The notes: generated by a model not told the origin, from the sequence alone. DNA of 64,000 nt from Chitinophaga pinensis (GCA_945860865.1 CAMARW010000001.1:710294-774293), one strand, 5' to 3'. Shown: positions 9,277 to 19,166, counted from the first letter of the stretch. Made by a program: numbers and translations.

Positions 9277-10443
9277 ATGAAAAAAGTTAAAGTTTTGCAT
9301 ATTCTTGATAGTTTTGGTATAGGAGGTGCTGAAACTTGGTTATTAGCTTGCACCAAATACCTAAAGGATAATCCAAATATTCAAATGGAATTTGATTTTT
9401 TGTTAACTGGAGGACTAGAATCTGAGTTAGACGAATTTGTGAGGTTAAATGGTTCAAAAACATATTATAAAAAATATTCCTTTTCAAGATTCTTTTCGTT
9501 TGGTTTTTTTTTACGAAAGTTACTAAAGAACGGCAAGTATAATGTTATACACAATCACGGAGATTTTGTAAGTGGATGGCACTCACTAGCAGCAATTGGG
9601 TTATTACCAAATATCGTTATAACTCATTTGCATAATCCCTATAATTATGTAAACAATTACAAAAGTAGTTTTGGGCGTAGAATTTCTTATAATTTAGGTA
9701 AATATTTAATGGCATTATTTACTACAAAGTTAACTGGTACATCAAATTTTGTATTAGATGAATATGGATATGACAAATGGCCATTTAAAAGAATAAGAAT
9801 CCAACCATTGTATTGTGGGTTTGAGATTAATAATTTTTCATTTTCTGAAGTTTCAAGAAAGGAAATCAGATCTGAATTAGGATGGAGTAAGCCGGAAATA
9901 AAGGTTGCTTTATTTGTTGGTAGAATTGGGATTCCAGATAACTCAATATTTCCTAATCAAAAAAATCCTTCATTTGCTTTTAAAATAGCAAGAAAATTAA
10001 TTGAAAAAAATACGAATTGGAATTTTCTGTTTGTTGGATTAAAAGGAGTTTATGGAGAAGAATTGGAAGCGATAGTTTTAAAAGAAGGATTAGAAAACAG
10101 AATTAAATTTTTAGGAATTAGAGATGATGTTTCTAAAATCATGTCTGCTTCAGATGCATTTGTTTTTCCTGCTCTTTGGGAGGGTTTAGGAATGGTTATG
10201 GTTGAAGCTCAATGTAATGGTTTGCCAATAATTGTTTCTGATAAATTACCAAAAGAGGCTTTCATAATTGAAAGTTTAGTAAATGAAATTTCACTTAATG
10301 CTCCAGTTGAAAATTGGACACAATTAATAGTGGAAACAAAAAATAAAAAAGAGAGACATGTTAATGGCAATGAGTTAAAAGTTAGCACCTTTTCTATAAA
10401 TTCTTCGGTTTTAAGAATGTACAATGAGTATTTGAACGATTGA
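9277..10443 (+). CDS. Glycosyltransferase family 4 (GT-B fold)
   Basis: A 388-residue retaining glycosyltransferase. The N-terminus VLHILDSFGIGGAETWLL has the GG(A)E-W acceptor-domain signature. The C-terminal domain starts near LFVGRIGIPDNS (about residue 209). The donor site contains VFPALWEGLGMVMVEAQCNGLP (about 297-318), with both Glu residues of the E-x7-E motif. No signal or membrane segment is seen. It sits directly after the decayed glycosyltransferase, and 178 bp of AT-rich spacer separate it from the next gene. Confidence 0.87.
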   Translation: MKKVKVLHILDSFGIGGAETWLLACTKYLKDNPNIQMEFDFLLTGGLESELDEFVRLNGSKTYYKKYSFSRFFSFGFFLRKLLKNGKYNVIHNHGDFVSGWHSLAAIGLLPNIVITHLHNPYNYVNNYKSSFGRRISYNLGKYLMALFTTKLTGTSNFVLDEYGYDKWPFKRIRIQPLYCGFEINNFSFSEVSRKEIRSELGWSKPEIKVALFVGRIGIPDNSIFPNQKNPSFAFKIARKLIEKNTNWNFLFVGLKGVYGEELEAIVLKEGLENRIKFLGIRDDVSKIMSASDAFVFPALWEGLGMVMVEAQCNGLPIIVSDKLPKEAFIIESLVNEISLNAPVENWTQLIVETKNKKERHVNGNELKVSTFSINSSVLRMYNEYLND

Positions 10444-10621
10444 TTTCTTTAAGATTGAAAATTAACTGAATAAAGAAATAAAATGGATTGCTTTTAATCT
10501 TGTTTTATTGACTACTTTTTTAAGATGAAAATTGACTTTGAAATAAGATTGGCCTGTTTTATTAATTTAATATAATTTTAGTTATAATGATTTTTTTCTG
10601 GCAATTTAATACGAATAAAAT

Positions 10622-11638
10622 ATGAAAGTTTTATTTATTGGCCCATATTCAAACGGCAGTACATCGTTGATGAGAGTTAATTGTATAATTGCGAAATTGA
10701 AGTTGATTCAAATCAAAATAATTGATATTGAAGTGCCTTTTTTTCAATACAGTAGGGTTAGTAGATCCTTGGCATCGCGCTATAAAATTGGGCCTTTAAT
10801 GGGTGGCATTAACAGATATATAATTCAACAATTGCAAGGAGATTTTGAATATGATTTGGTTTGGGTTGATAAGGGAGTTTTTATTGACCCTGAAATAATC
10901 CAAAGATTGCGAAAGGTTTCAAAATTACTATTGCATTATACACCAGATCCTGCCTTCACATTTCATCGTTCAAGATTTTTTTTTAAGGCTGTCTCATTTT
11001 ATGACTTTTGCATTACCACTAAATCGTTTGAAATAGAAGATTACAGAAAAGCTGGTGCTAAGCAAGTAATATATTGTACTCAAGGTTATGATAAAATGTT
11101 GCACAAATCATATTACACCTTTGTGGAAAAAGATAAGGACGTAACTTTTGTAGGCCATTATGAAAAATACAGAGGAGCTATAATCAAGAAGTTAATTGAA
11201 AATGGAGTTGATGTGCATGTAGCTGGTTTTAAATGGAAGCATTTTTACAAAAAAAATAAAAACAATAAAAACTTACATTTTCATGGTGATGGTATTTATG
11301 GAGAAGGATATGCAAAATTTATTTCATCGTCATTTATCAGCTTGGGATTGCTTTCAAAGTGGATACCTGAATTACATACCACAAGGACTATGGAAATTCC
11401 GGCATGTGGAACTTTATTGGTAACAGAACTTAACAGTGAAACTATAGAGTTATATGAAAAGGAAGAGGTTGTATTCTATGAAGATATTGATGAGTTAACC
11501 CTAAAGATTATTTCTTTATTAAAAGAAAAGAGCGTTATTGAGGAGTATATCTCTAAAGCAAGCAAAAGATTGACAAATGGTAAATATGATTATGAATCAA
11601 TTGTTCTTGAAATTTTGAATAAAACAGGATTAATTTAA
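10622..11638 (+). CDS. CgeB-like glycosyltransferase
   Basis: A 338-residue GT-B protein resembling the CgeB/glycosyl transferase 1_2 family. It begins MKVLFIGPYSNGST, has the central segment LLLHYTPDPAFTFHRS, and contains VTFVGHYEKYRG at the start of the C-terminal domain (about residue 173). The donor-site segment TTRTMEIPACGTLLVTE (about 254-270) is typical of CgeB-type enzymes, where the usual E-x7-E is replaced by R-x-x-E-x-x-x-C/A-G. It ends 1 bp before the polymerase gene, so the two are probably coupled. Confidence 0.75.
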   Translation: MKVLFIGPYSNGSTSLMRVNCIIAKLKLIQIKIIDIEVPFFQYSRVSRSLASRYKIGPLMGGINRYIIQQLQGDFEYDLVWVDKGVFIDPEIIQRLRKVSKLLLHYTPDPAFTFHRSRFFFKAVSFYDFCITTKSFEIEDYRKAGAKQVIYCTQGYDKMLHKSYYTFVEKDKDVTFVGHYEKYRGAIIKKLIENGVDVHVAGFKWKHFYKKNKNNKNLHFHGDGIYGEGYAKFISSSFISLGLLSKWIPELHTTRTMEIPACGTLLVTELNSETIELYEKEEVVFYEDIDELTLKIISLLKEKSVIEEYISKASKRLTNGKYDYESIVLEILNKTGLI

Positions 11639-11639
11639 G

Positions 11640-12998
11640 ATGAAATTCATCCCCTATTTTTTAGCCGTAATAATTTTTGCAGTTTTCAATTTTATGATTG
11701 GGTATGACATATACTCATCAGCAGGGCTTTCTATTTTTACCTATTGGATTTCACGTTTACTGGTTTTTTCTGTCAATTATTTGCCAATAAAAGAATTGTT
11801 TTTTTCTTTGCATTCACTACAATATTTGTTTTCCCCCGCTTTTATGTATAATGGATTGGAGGATTATACAAGATATAAAATGATAGTCCCAGTAGAGCAT
11901 TACTTTTCATTTGCTATTCCTGTATTAATAATCTTTTCTCTTGGATTTAGAGTTTTTTTTAACCCAAACAGCCTTAAAGTAAGTAGATATAAAATTGATT
12001 TATGGATTAATAGTAATCCCAATATTCCATATTATTTTATAGTGATTGGTTTTATTGCTCCTATATTTTATTTTATCTTGCCTAAAAGTCTAAATTTCGT
12101 TGTCTATATAGCTGATTCTTTGAAATTTATTGGCTTGTTTATTTTAATATCTAGTTCTTCTAAACCTAAAATTGGGTTAATATTATTTACTTTTTCAGGG
12201 GTATTCATTTCAGCATTTTCTGCGGGAATGTTTCATGATTTGTTAACTTGGATTATTATGCTAGGCCTTATTATTAATTATAGGTATAATCCTACATTTC
12301 TATTAAAAATGTCTGGTGTGATGGCATTTGTTATTTTTGCTATGTTTATTCAATTTGTTAAAGATGATCTAAGATCAAGAATTTGGGGAGACCAAGGAGA
12401 AGAGATTTCAATAGATTTGATAAAAACGACCTCTGCCTCAGCCGAAGGTAATAAAGGAGGATTTTTTGCATTGGAATCACTTGGGCCTTCTGTAAATAGG
12501 CTAAATCAAGGATGGGTATTGTCTAGCGCTTTGAACCATGTTCCTCATAATATTGATCATTCAAATGGTTTATTGATTAAAGAGTACCTAATAGCTGCAA
12601 TTATGCCTAGATTTTTATTCCCAGATAAATTAGGGGGGGGAGAAACTAAGTATTTCGATTTATATTCTGGCCATAATGCTGGAGAAAACACTGTAATGGT
12701 ATTAGGTATTCCAACTGAGGCCTACATTGAATTTGCAGGTCTGGGTGCTTTTTTTTATATCTTCATTTTTGGAATGGTGTATGGTTGGTTTTTAAAAGTA
12801 TATGCTGAGAATTCTGATAATTACCCTATTTTAAGCATATTCACAATTTTAGTTTTTATTTATCCAATGCGTCCAGACTGTGATACTCAAACAAGTCTTG
12901 GTCACTTGGTTAAGTCAAGCATTTTATTGTATTTATTTATTAATTTTTATAAATCTAAATTTAATATCTCCTTTTTAAGGAAGGCACATGCTATTTAA
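11640..12998 (+). CDS. Wzy-like polysaccharide polymerase (multi-pass membrane protein)
   Basis: A 452-residue integral membrane protein with about ten to eleven hydrophobic segments and a large loop around residues 240-340, the topology of oligosaccharide repeat-unit polymerases. It lies among glycosyltransferases and between a GT and an O-acyltransferase, where a Wzy is expected. No catalytic motif is diagnostic, so the call rests on topology and context. A G8 run at 12633-12640 lies in the coding region for the loop (LGGGE), a possible slippage site. Its end overlaps the next gene by 11 bp. Confidence 0.7.
   Translation: MKFIPYFLAVIIFAVFNFMIGYDIYSSAGLSIFTYWISRLLVFSVNYLPIKELFFSLHSLQYLFSPAFMYNGLEDYTRYKMIVPVEHYFSFAIPVLIIFSLGFRVFFNPNSLKVSRYKIDLWINSNPNIPYYFIVIGFIAPIFYFILPKSLNFVVYIADSLKFIGLFILISSSSKPKIGLILFTFSGVFISAFSAGMFHDLLTWIIMLGLIINYRYNPTFLLKMSGVMAFVIFAMFIQFVKDDLRSRIWGDQGEEISIDLIKTTSASAEGNKGGFFALESLGPSVNRLNQGWVLSSALNHVPHNIDHSNGLLIKEYLIAAIMPRFLFPDKLGGGETKYFDLYSGHNAGENTVMVLGIPTEAYIEFAGLGAFFYIFIFGMVYGWFLKVYAENSDNYPILSIFTILVFIYPMRPDCDTQTSLGHLVKSSILLYLFINFYKSKFNISFLRKAHAI
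12633..12640 (+). repeat. G8 homopolymer tract inside polymerase gene
   Basis: Eight consecutive G residues lie within the Wzy-like coding sequence, in an otherwise AT-rich region. In the sequence as given the frame is open. Gain or loss of one G would truncate the protein in its large loop, about two thirds of the way through. Confidence 0.8.
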
Positions 12999-14430
12999 TT
13001 CATTTGAATTTTTAATTTTCTTTATAGTTACTAGTTTAGGGTATTTTGTATTAAATCATCAATACCGCTGGGCAGTATTATTGCTAGCGAGTTGTATTTT
13101 TTACATGTACTTTATTCCTGTTTACATACTCATACTTTTTTTAACTATCATAATTGATTATTTTGCGGGCATTTTATTGGAAAATTCTGCAGGTAAAAAA
13201 AGAAAGTGGTATTTAGTAGCTAGTATTGTAACTAATATAGGAATTTTAGCCATCTTTAAATATTTTAACTTTTTTATTGATAATTTAAATGCTATCAGCG
13301 GCATTCTAGGTGCTTCAGCAACGTATAAATATTTACCAATCATACTTCCAATTGGATTGAGTTTTCATACTTTTCAAGCAATGAGCTATACGATTGAAGT
13401 ATACCGCGGAAATCAAAAGGCTGAAAGGCATTTTGGGATTTATTCACTTTACGTAATGTTCTATCCTCAATTGGTGGCCGGTCCTATCGAAAGACCACAA
13501 AATATGCTGCATCAATTTCATGAAGAACATTACTTTAATTTTGATAATCTATTTTCTGGTTTGCGCTGGATGCTTTGGGGCTTATTTAAAAAAGTTGTAA
13601 TAGCGGATAGGTTAGCCATAATGGTTGATTCCATTTACAACGGTACTGGGCATTCGTCAGGAATGGAGTGGATAATTGCAACTATTTTGTTTGCAATTCA
13701 AATTTATTGTGATTTTTCAGGCTACTCAGATATGGCATTAGGTAGTGCTAGAATTATGGGGTTTGATTTAATGTTAAATTTTAGGCAACCCTATTTCTCC
13801 AAAAGCATAGCAGAATTTTGGTCTAGGTGGCATATCTCTTTATCAACTTGGTTTAAGGATTACTTGTATATTCCTTTAGGTGGTAATAGAGTAAAAATTA
13901 GCAGATGGTATTTTAATTTATTTTTTGTTTTTATGGTGAGCGGCTTTTGGCATGGCGCAAATTGGACCTTTATCATTTGGGGTGCCTTACATGGAGTCTA
14001 TTTAATTGTTGCAGAAATTAGAAAGAGATTTTTTAAGCAAATAATTGGATTTGACTTTCTAAATATTCTAATAACATTTATTTTAGTATCATTTGCTTGG
14101 GTATTTTTTAGAGCCAACTCTTTGGAACAATCCTTTAATATTTGTAAGGAAATTTTTAAGCCAATTGATGCAAGTTATTTTCAAATTTCCAAATCGGACT
14201 TACATGGTCAGCCAGATACTATATTAGGACTTGCAAAATGGAAGTTTATAGCAAGTTTGATGGTTATACCAATTCTATTCTATTGTGATTATTTGATAAG
14301 TACAAAAAAGGTAAATCTTTTAATTAAAAAGGCACCCATTTATTCATGGCCTATCTATTATATTTTAATAATTCTTATTCTGCTATTTGGTGTTTTTGAT
14401 ACAAAACAATTTATTTATTTTCAATTTTAA
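12988..14430 (+). CDS. MBOAT family O-acyltransferase (AlgI-like)
   Basis: A 480-residue membrane-bound O-acyltransferase that moves acyl (often acetyl) groups to exported polysaccharide. The key signatures are EFWSRWHISLSTWFKDYLY (about residues 272-290) and SGFWHGANWTFIIWG, with the presumed catalytic His at residue 322. About ten membrane segments are seen. It is followed 5 bp later by an SGNH-like protein, the pairing seen in AlgI/AlgJ and PatA/PatB systems, in which the partner finishes acetyl transfer in the periplasm. A second MBOAT lies at 17684. Confidence 0.92.
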   Translation: MLFNSFEFLIFFIVTSLGYFVLNHQYRWAVLLLASCIFYMYFIPVYILILFLTIIIDYFAGILLENSAGKKRKWYLVASIVTNIGILAIFKYFNFFIDNLNAISGILGASATYKYLPIILPIGLSFHTFQAMSYTIEVYRGNQKAERHFGIYSLYVMFYPQLVAGPIERPQNMLHQFHEEHYFNFDNLFSGLRWMLWGLFKKVVIADRLAIMVDSIYNGTGHSSGMEWIIATILFAIQIYCDFSGYSDMALGSARIMGFDLMLNFRQPYFSKSIAEFWSRWHISLSTWFKDYLYIPLGGNRVKISRWYFNLFFVFMVSGFWHGANWTFIIWGALHGVYLIVAEIRKRFFKQIIGFDFLNILITFILVSFAWVFFRANSLEQSFNICKEIFKPIDASYFQISKSDLHGQPDTILGLAKWKFIASLMVIPILFYCDYLISTKKVNLLIKKAPIYSWPIYYILIILILLFGVFDTKQFIYFQF

Positions 14431-14435
14431 GTAAA

Positions 14436-15395
14436 ATGGAATCAATCAAAAAAGTTTTATACTTTATAGTTACTGGTTTTGTTTTATTAAGTGTAACTCA
14501 GTATACAATAAATTTTGGAGTTAAACAGGGTAAAAAGGATCAAATAGGAAAAGTAAACCAACTCATGAGCCATCAAATTAATCCACAAGTAATTTGTTTC
14601 GGTTCATCTGTTGGGGAGGTTGGATTTAATTCTAGAATTGTTTCTGAGAAACTCAAGAAGTCAGTTTATAATTGTTCAATTGATGGAACATCCTACATAC
14701 AATATAAAGGGTTAATTGAGGAATTTGTCAATTACTCTAACAATAATGAGTTGATTGTTTTTATGGAATCCTATTTTACATTTCAAAATCCAAAGCAAGT
14801 TTCATCGCTAGAGCGTTATATTGCACACCTAGATAACGATAATTTGTATCAATCTTTGGCTAACCAACAGCCAGATTTATTATGGAAGTGTAAATATGTT
14901 CCTTTTTACCAATTTATTCCAGTTTCCCATGTTTTCTATAAGAATTCTGTAAAGGGATGGTTATCATTTATAAAAGGTTCTGAAGAAATAGATAGCCTCC
15001 TAGGTCAAACTCCTGTCTATAGGTCTTGGGAGGCTGATCAAGATGAATTCCTAGAATCTGGAAAATCGTTTACAATTGCCTTAGATGAAGAGGTTATAAG
15101 TACTTATATTAAAGATTTATTATCCCATAAAAAGCAAGGAAAAAAGGTGGTAATTGTTTTTCCTCCAGTGTATAGAGGGTTAGAGAAAAGTGGGTTAACA
15201 GATTTTGGTCCAATTAGAAATAAATTTAAAATGATATCAGCTCAAACTGGTTTCCCATTTATAGATTTTACCGAAAGTGAGATGTCAAATGATAAAGTGT
15301 ATTTTTATAATTCTAATCATTTAAATTCAGTAGGGGCGGATATTTTTAGTGCTGCATTGTCTGATAGCTTGATATTAAATCGAATTGTTAATTAA
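14436..15395 (+). CDS. SGNH-like acyl-transfer partner of the MBOAT protein
   Basis: A 319-residue protein with an N-terminal hydrophobic anchor (about residues 7-25) and a periplasmic domain. VICFGSSVGEVGFN (about 51-64) resembles the GDS block of SGNH hydrolases with the nucleophilic Ser, and NSNHLNSVGAD near the C-terminus supplies the His of the usual D-x-x-H block. The aspartate before the His is replaced by Asn in this reading. I infer that it accepts acyl groups from the upstream MBOAT and places them on polysaccharide. Confidence 0.7.
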   Translation: MESIKKVLYFIVTGFVLLSVTQYTINFGVKQGKKDQIGKVNQLMSHQINPQVICFGSSVGEVGFNSRIVSEKLKKSVYNCSIDGTSYIQYKGLIEEFVNYSNNNELIVFMESYFTFQNPKQVSSLERYIAHLDNDNLYQSLANQQPDLLWKCKYVPFYQFIPVSHVFYKNSVKGWLSFIKGSEEIDSLLGQTPVYRSWEADQDEFLESGKSFTIALDEEVISTYIKDLLSHKKQGKKVVIVFPPVYRGLEKSGLTDFGPIRNKFKMISAQTGFPFIDFTESEMSNDKVYFYNSNHLNSVGADIFSAALSDSLILNRIVN

Positions 15396-16512
15396 GAAAC
15401 GCATACTTATTTCATACGATTATTTCCTACCAGCGTTTAAAGCTGGTGGGCCTATTCAATCCATTGCAAATATGGTGCGCGCTTTGCATACACATTATGA
15501 GTTTTACATCATAACTAGCAATAAGGACTTAGGTTCAATAAATCCTCTGAAAGGTGTCGAAAGTAATAAATGGGTCGATTTTGAGGGAGGGAAAGCGAAA
15601 GTAATTTATTTGTCGGCCGAAAATCAAGGGTTTTGGCGAATAAAGGATGTCATTAAGGCTGCAAAACCAGATGTAATTTTTTTAAACGGATTTTTTTCGA
15701 TTCCATTTACCATTTACGTTGGACTTTTTTCTGGTGTTCGAAGAATATTACACACTAGAGGAATGATTCATCCTGAAGCTTTGGCAAAGAAAAAGCTAAA
15801 GAAATGGGTCTATCTTTTTCTTCTAAATCAACTAGAATTTTTTAAAAAAATAGAATTTTGCGTCTCCGATGAGAAAGAATTTTCGAATTTAATGCAATGG
15901 TATCCTAAAGCAAGGAAAGCTTGGATAGTTTCAAATTTCCCTAAAATAAATGCTGAAGTAAAACCTATAGAAAAGAAAGTTGGAGAGTTAAAAATGGCTA
16001 CTATCGCCTTGATTAGCCCTATGAAAAATCACCTTAAAGTTATAAAGGCTTTAGTAAACTTTTCAGGAAAAATTAATTGGGATATTTATGGGCCAGTTAA
16101 AGATTTTGCTTATTGGGAATTATGCAAAAGGGAAATAAAAGAAAATAATTTAGAATCAAAGATTACATATTATGGGGAGTTAAAGCCTGAATTAGTAAGT
16201 GAAACAATTCAAAAATATCATTTAATTGTTCAACCTAGCGAAAGTGAGAATTTTGGACATTCATTGATGGAAAGTCTTTTTCAAGGAAGGCCCATTATTA
16301 CTAGCCATAATACACCATGGGATTTTTTACTTGAAAATAGTGCCGGGTTTAATACAGAATTAAACGTCGATTCCTTAACCAATTCTATTAAAATTTTTGC
16401 TAATATGGAACAAGGTAAATACAATAGTTTTTCTAATGGGGCTAAGCTTTATGCAGAAAAAGCAATAGATTTGGATGAAATAAAACAACAATATTTAGAT
16501 GTTTTCAAATAA
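15385..16512 (+). CDS. Glycosyltransferase family 4 (GT-B fold)
   Basis: A 375-residue glycosyltransferase beginning ILISYDYFLPAFKAGGPIQSI, the GG-P acceptor motif of GT4 enzymes. In the C-terminal domain, IQKYHLIVQPSESENFGHSLMESL (about residues 272-295) carries the E-x7-E donor-binding signature (E-N-F-G-H...E), and TPWDFL follows near 310. The start is TTG at 15385, overlapping the SGNH gene by 11 bp. No membrane segment is present. Confidence 0.85.
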   Translation: MLIKKRILISYDYFLPAFKAGGPIQSIANMVRALHTHYEFYIITSNKDLGSINPLKGVESNKWVDFEGGKAKVIYLSAENQGFWRIKDVIKAAKPDVIFLNGFFSIPFTIYVGLFSGVRRILHTRGMIHPEALAKKKLKKWVYLFLLNQLEFFKKIEFCVSDEKEFSNLMQWYPKARKAWIVSNFPKINAEVKPIEKKVGELKMATIALISPMKNHLKVIKALVNFSGKINWDIYGPVKDFAYWELCKREIKENNLESKITYYGELKPELVSETIQKYHLIVQPSESENFGHSLMESLFQGRPIITSHNTPWDFLLENSAGFNTELNVDSLTNSIKIFANMEQGKYNSFSNGAKLYAEKAIDLDEIKQQYLDVFK

Positions 16513-16531
16513 ATAAGTAGTCTAATTAATT

Positions 16532-17680
16532 ATGAATACTAATAAATTATTATTACAAATTATACTTGGAGGTTTTCTTGCTCAAGGTATTATTCAAGTG
16601 TTTTTTAATGGTGAAAGGAAATTTGAAGAACAAGCCTTAGGAACAGAAACTACATCTTATTGGGCAAAAGATAATATGGATTCAAGTATCCATATTATTA
16701 GAATAGACAGCTTTGAAGAGCCTGTTTTTGTGAATGATTACTATGCAAGAGGGGGGGGGAATACAGTTTTGTTTTTAGGGAATTCTCAAACACATTCTAT
16801 TAACCAAATGAAAGTTGGAGAGAGCAACTATATAAAGATTATTCATGATAGCCTTGCAAATGAAAATACAGAAGTGCTTTGCCACAGCATGCCTAATGCT
16901 GGTTTGCAAGAGTTTTATTTGTCCTATATGTATTGGAAGGATAAATTAAAAATTAGAACAATTGTAATACCTTTATTTTTTGATGATTTAAGGGAAGATG
17001 GAATTCGAGATGTGTTTTTCTCAAGTTTAATAGCCCAGAGGTATTTACTCCAGGACACCACGAATAGAATTGAACAAAGAATAAATGCCAACTTGAAGTC
17101 ATACTGGTATTCAAATGCGCAAATCAAGGACACTCAAATAATAGTTAATCAAGATAATATTGCTCTTAAGGAAACTGTGCAAGAGGGCGTGGAAAATAAA
17201 TTGAATAAATTTCTTGAAATTAATTCTAATTCTTGGAATAATAGGGAGAATGTTAGAGGTGATTTTTTTGTTTGGCTTTACCATTTGAGAAATACGATTT
17301 TGAGAATTAATGCAAATACAATACGTAAAATGATTCCGAAACGATACTCAGACAATATGGAGGCCTTGAATTTGATTTTAAACGATTGCAAAGAGAATAA
17401 TGTTAAAGTGCTTCTTTATATACCACCTATAAGGAGTGATTTACCTTTGCCTTATCAACAAGATTTATATTCAAAATTTAAATCAGATATAAAAGCATTG
17501 TGTAAAAATAATCAATTTTCTTTTGCTGATTTTGATACCATTGTTCCTGGTCAATTTTGGGGATATAAGGTTTCTACTAATTTATTAGAGAACCGGGAGG
17601 TTGATTATATGCATTTTCAATTTAATGGGCATCAAATTCTGGCAGATTCTTTATTAAAACATTTACAATTAATGCATTAG
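16532..17680 (+). CDS. SGNH-like periplasmic protein paired with second MBOAT
   Basis: A 382-residue protein with a short N-terminal hydrophobic segment (about residues 4-22) that could be an anchor or uncleaved signal. LFLGNSQTHSIN (about 84-95) is the SGNH block I with Ser, and VDYMHFQFNGHQILA near the C-terminus is the Asp-x-x-His block, both consistent with an active esterase/acyltransferase. It precedes an MBOAT gene by 3 bp, the mirror order of the first pair. A G9 run lies at 16751-16759, just upstream of the GNSQ motif. Confidence 0.72.
   Translation: MNTNKLLLQIILGGFLAQGIIQVFFNGERKFEEQALGTETTSYWAKDNMDSSIHIIRIDSFEEPVFVNDYYARGGGNTVLFLGNSQTHSINQMKVGESNYIKIIHDSLANENTEVLCHSMPNAGLQEFYLSYMYWKDKLKIRTIVIPLFFDDLREDGIRDVFFSSLIAQRYLLQDTTNRIEQRINANLKSYWYSNAQIKDTQIIVNQDNIALKETVQEGVENKLNKFLEINSNSWNNRENVRGDFFVWLYHLRNTILRINANTIRKMIPKRYSDNMEALNLILNDCKENNVKVLLYIPPIRSDLPLPYQQDLYSKFKSDIKALCKNNQFSFADFDTIVPGQFWGYKVSTNLLENREVDYMHFQFNGHQILADSLLKHLQLMH
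16751..16759 (+). repeat. G9 homopolymer tract inside SGNH-like gene
   Basis: Nine G residues encode three glycines just before the catalytic block of the SGNH-like protein. This is the longest G run noticed in the window. A single-base slip would abolish the active site and most of the protein, so the tract could act as a contingency switch. Confidence 0.85.
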
Positions 17681-17683
17681 ACA

Positions 17684-19153
17684 ATGATATTTAATTCAGT
17701 TACCTTCATTTTATTTCTTTTTTTAGTTGTAAGTGCTTATTGGTTATTACCACAAAAAATCAAAATGTGGATGCTTCTTATTTCAAGTTGTATTTTTTAT
17801 GGCTTTTGGCGGTGGGAATATTTAAGCGTAATGTTTGTTTCTGCATTAACTGATTATTTTACAGCGATACAGATTGACAAAACGCCGATTGAAAATAAGC
17901 GTAAACGAAAGCAGCTTTTGGCTATTACATTAATTGTAAATTTAGGATTATTAGGATATTTTAAATATTTATACTTTTTTACTGAGAATATAAATTCATT
18001 TGGTTCATTATTGGGTCTTGATATAAATATTCCTTTGTTTAATTTGTTGTTGCCTTTTGGAATTAGTTTTTATACTTTCGAAACTATTAGCTACACCATG
18101 GATGTATACCGCGGTTTAATAAGGGCAGAAAAGAGCTTTTTAAATTATGGATTATTTGTAACCTTTTTCCCAAAATTGGTAGCAGGCCCAATTCAAAGAG
18201 CATCTGAACTTCTTGGACAATTAAAGAATAGGCCAGTTTATCAAACAGCATTTTTAGCTGAAGGATCTAAAAGAATTTTATATGGATTATTTTTAAAGGT
18301 GTTTTTAGCCGACAATATTAGCCCAATTGTTGATGACGCTTTTGCAGCGAATCCAGATAGTTTATCTGCAATTGATGTTTGGATGATGGCTTTTTTATTT
18401 GGCTTTCAAATTTATTTTGATTTTTCTGCATATAGTCATATTGCCGTAGGAGCAGCTAAATTAATGGGTATTGGTATCCCCGAAAATTTTAATTTCCCTT
18501 ATTTGGCGATTTCATTTAAAGATTTTTGGAAAAGATGGCATATCTCACTTTCATCTTGGATACGCGATTATTTGTATTTACCTTTAGCTGGTGTTAAAGT
18601 TACCCAGACTACTGGGAAAGGTGGTATTGGAGAAGGTTTAGAACGAACCAATGAAAAAGGTGCTAAAACAAGGGCTTTGTTTCTAACTTGGGCAATTATG
18701 GGTTTTTGGCATGGCGCTAATTGGACATTTGTATTCTGGGGCATTTACCATGCTACAATTATTTTTCTAGAACGAAAGTTAAGACCTGTTAGAGATAAAA
18801 TTGCGTTTTTTAATTTTAAAATTATATCGTGGAGCATAACATTGTTTTTAGCTATGCTAAGTTGGATTCCATTTAGAGCAAAAGATTTGTCAGATACCTT
18901 TGTTATGTTAAAAAAGATAGTAACACCTTCTCAATATTTATATTTTACCATGCGTGAAAATAACTACTTAATTGCTGCAGTTATTCTATTGCTGGTATTG
19001 ATTACTTATTATTCTAATGAAGTTATAGAGCCAAAATTAAATAAATTTAAATGGTTGAGTTTTGCTTTTCATTCTATTAAATACGCAATTATTATAATAA
19101 TTGTATTTACATTTTTAAGACCTATTAGCCAATTCATCTATTTTCAGTTTTAA
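17684..19153 (+). CDS. MBOAT family O-acyltransferase (AlgI-like), second copy
   Basis: A 489-residue O-acyltransferase with the same hallmarks as the first copy: DFWKRWHISLSSWIRDYLY (about residues 279-297) and MGFWHGANWTFVFWG, with the presumed catalytic His at residue 343. It has an extra ~25-residue loop (rich in Gly, Thr and Lys, around 307-330) between the two motifs that the first copy lacks. About ten membrane segments are seen. It is coupled to the preceding SGNH-like gene. Having two pairs suggests two different acylation targets or acyl donors. Confidence 0.92.
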   Translation: MIFNSVTFILFLFLVVSAYWLLPQKIKMWMLLISSCIFYGFWRWEYLSVMFVSALTDYFTAIQIDKTPIENKRKRKQLLAITLIVNLGLLGYFKYLYFFTENINSFGSLLGLDINIPLFNLLLPFGISFYTFETISYTMDVYRGLIRAEKSFLNYGLFVTFFPKLVAGPIQRASELLGQLKNRPVYQTAFLAEGSKRILYGLFLKVFLADNISPIVDDAFAANPDSLSAIDVWMMAFLFGFQIYFDFSAYSHIAVGAAKLMGIGIPENFNFPYLAISFKDFWKRWHISLSSWIRDYLYLPLAGVKVTQTTGKGGIGEGLERTNEKGAKTRALFLTWAIMGFWHGANWTFVFWGIYHATIIFLERKLRPVRDKIAFFNFKIISWSITLFLAMLSWIPFRAKDLSDTFVMLKKIVTPSQYLYFTMRENNYLIAAVILLLVLITYYSNEVIEPKLNKFKWLSFAFHSIKYAIIIIIVFTFLRPISQFIYFQF

Positions 19154-19166
19154 ATATTTTTATCAG

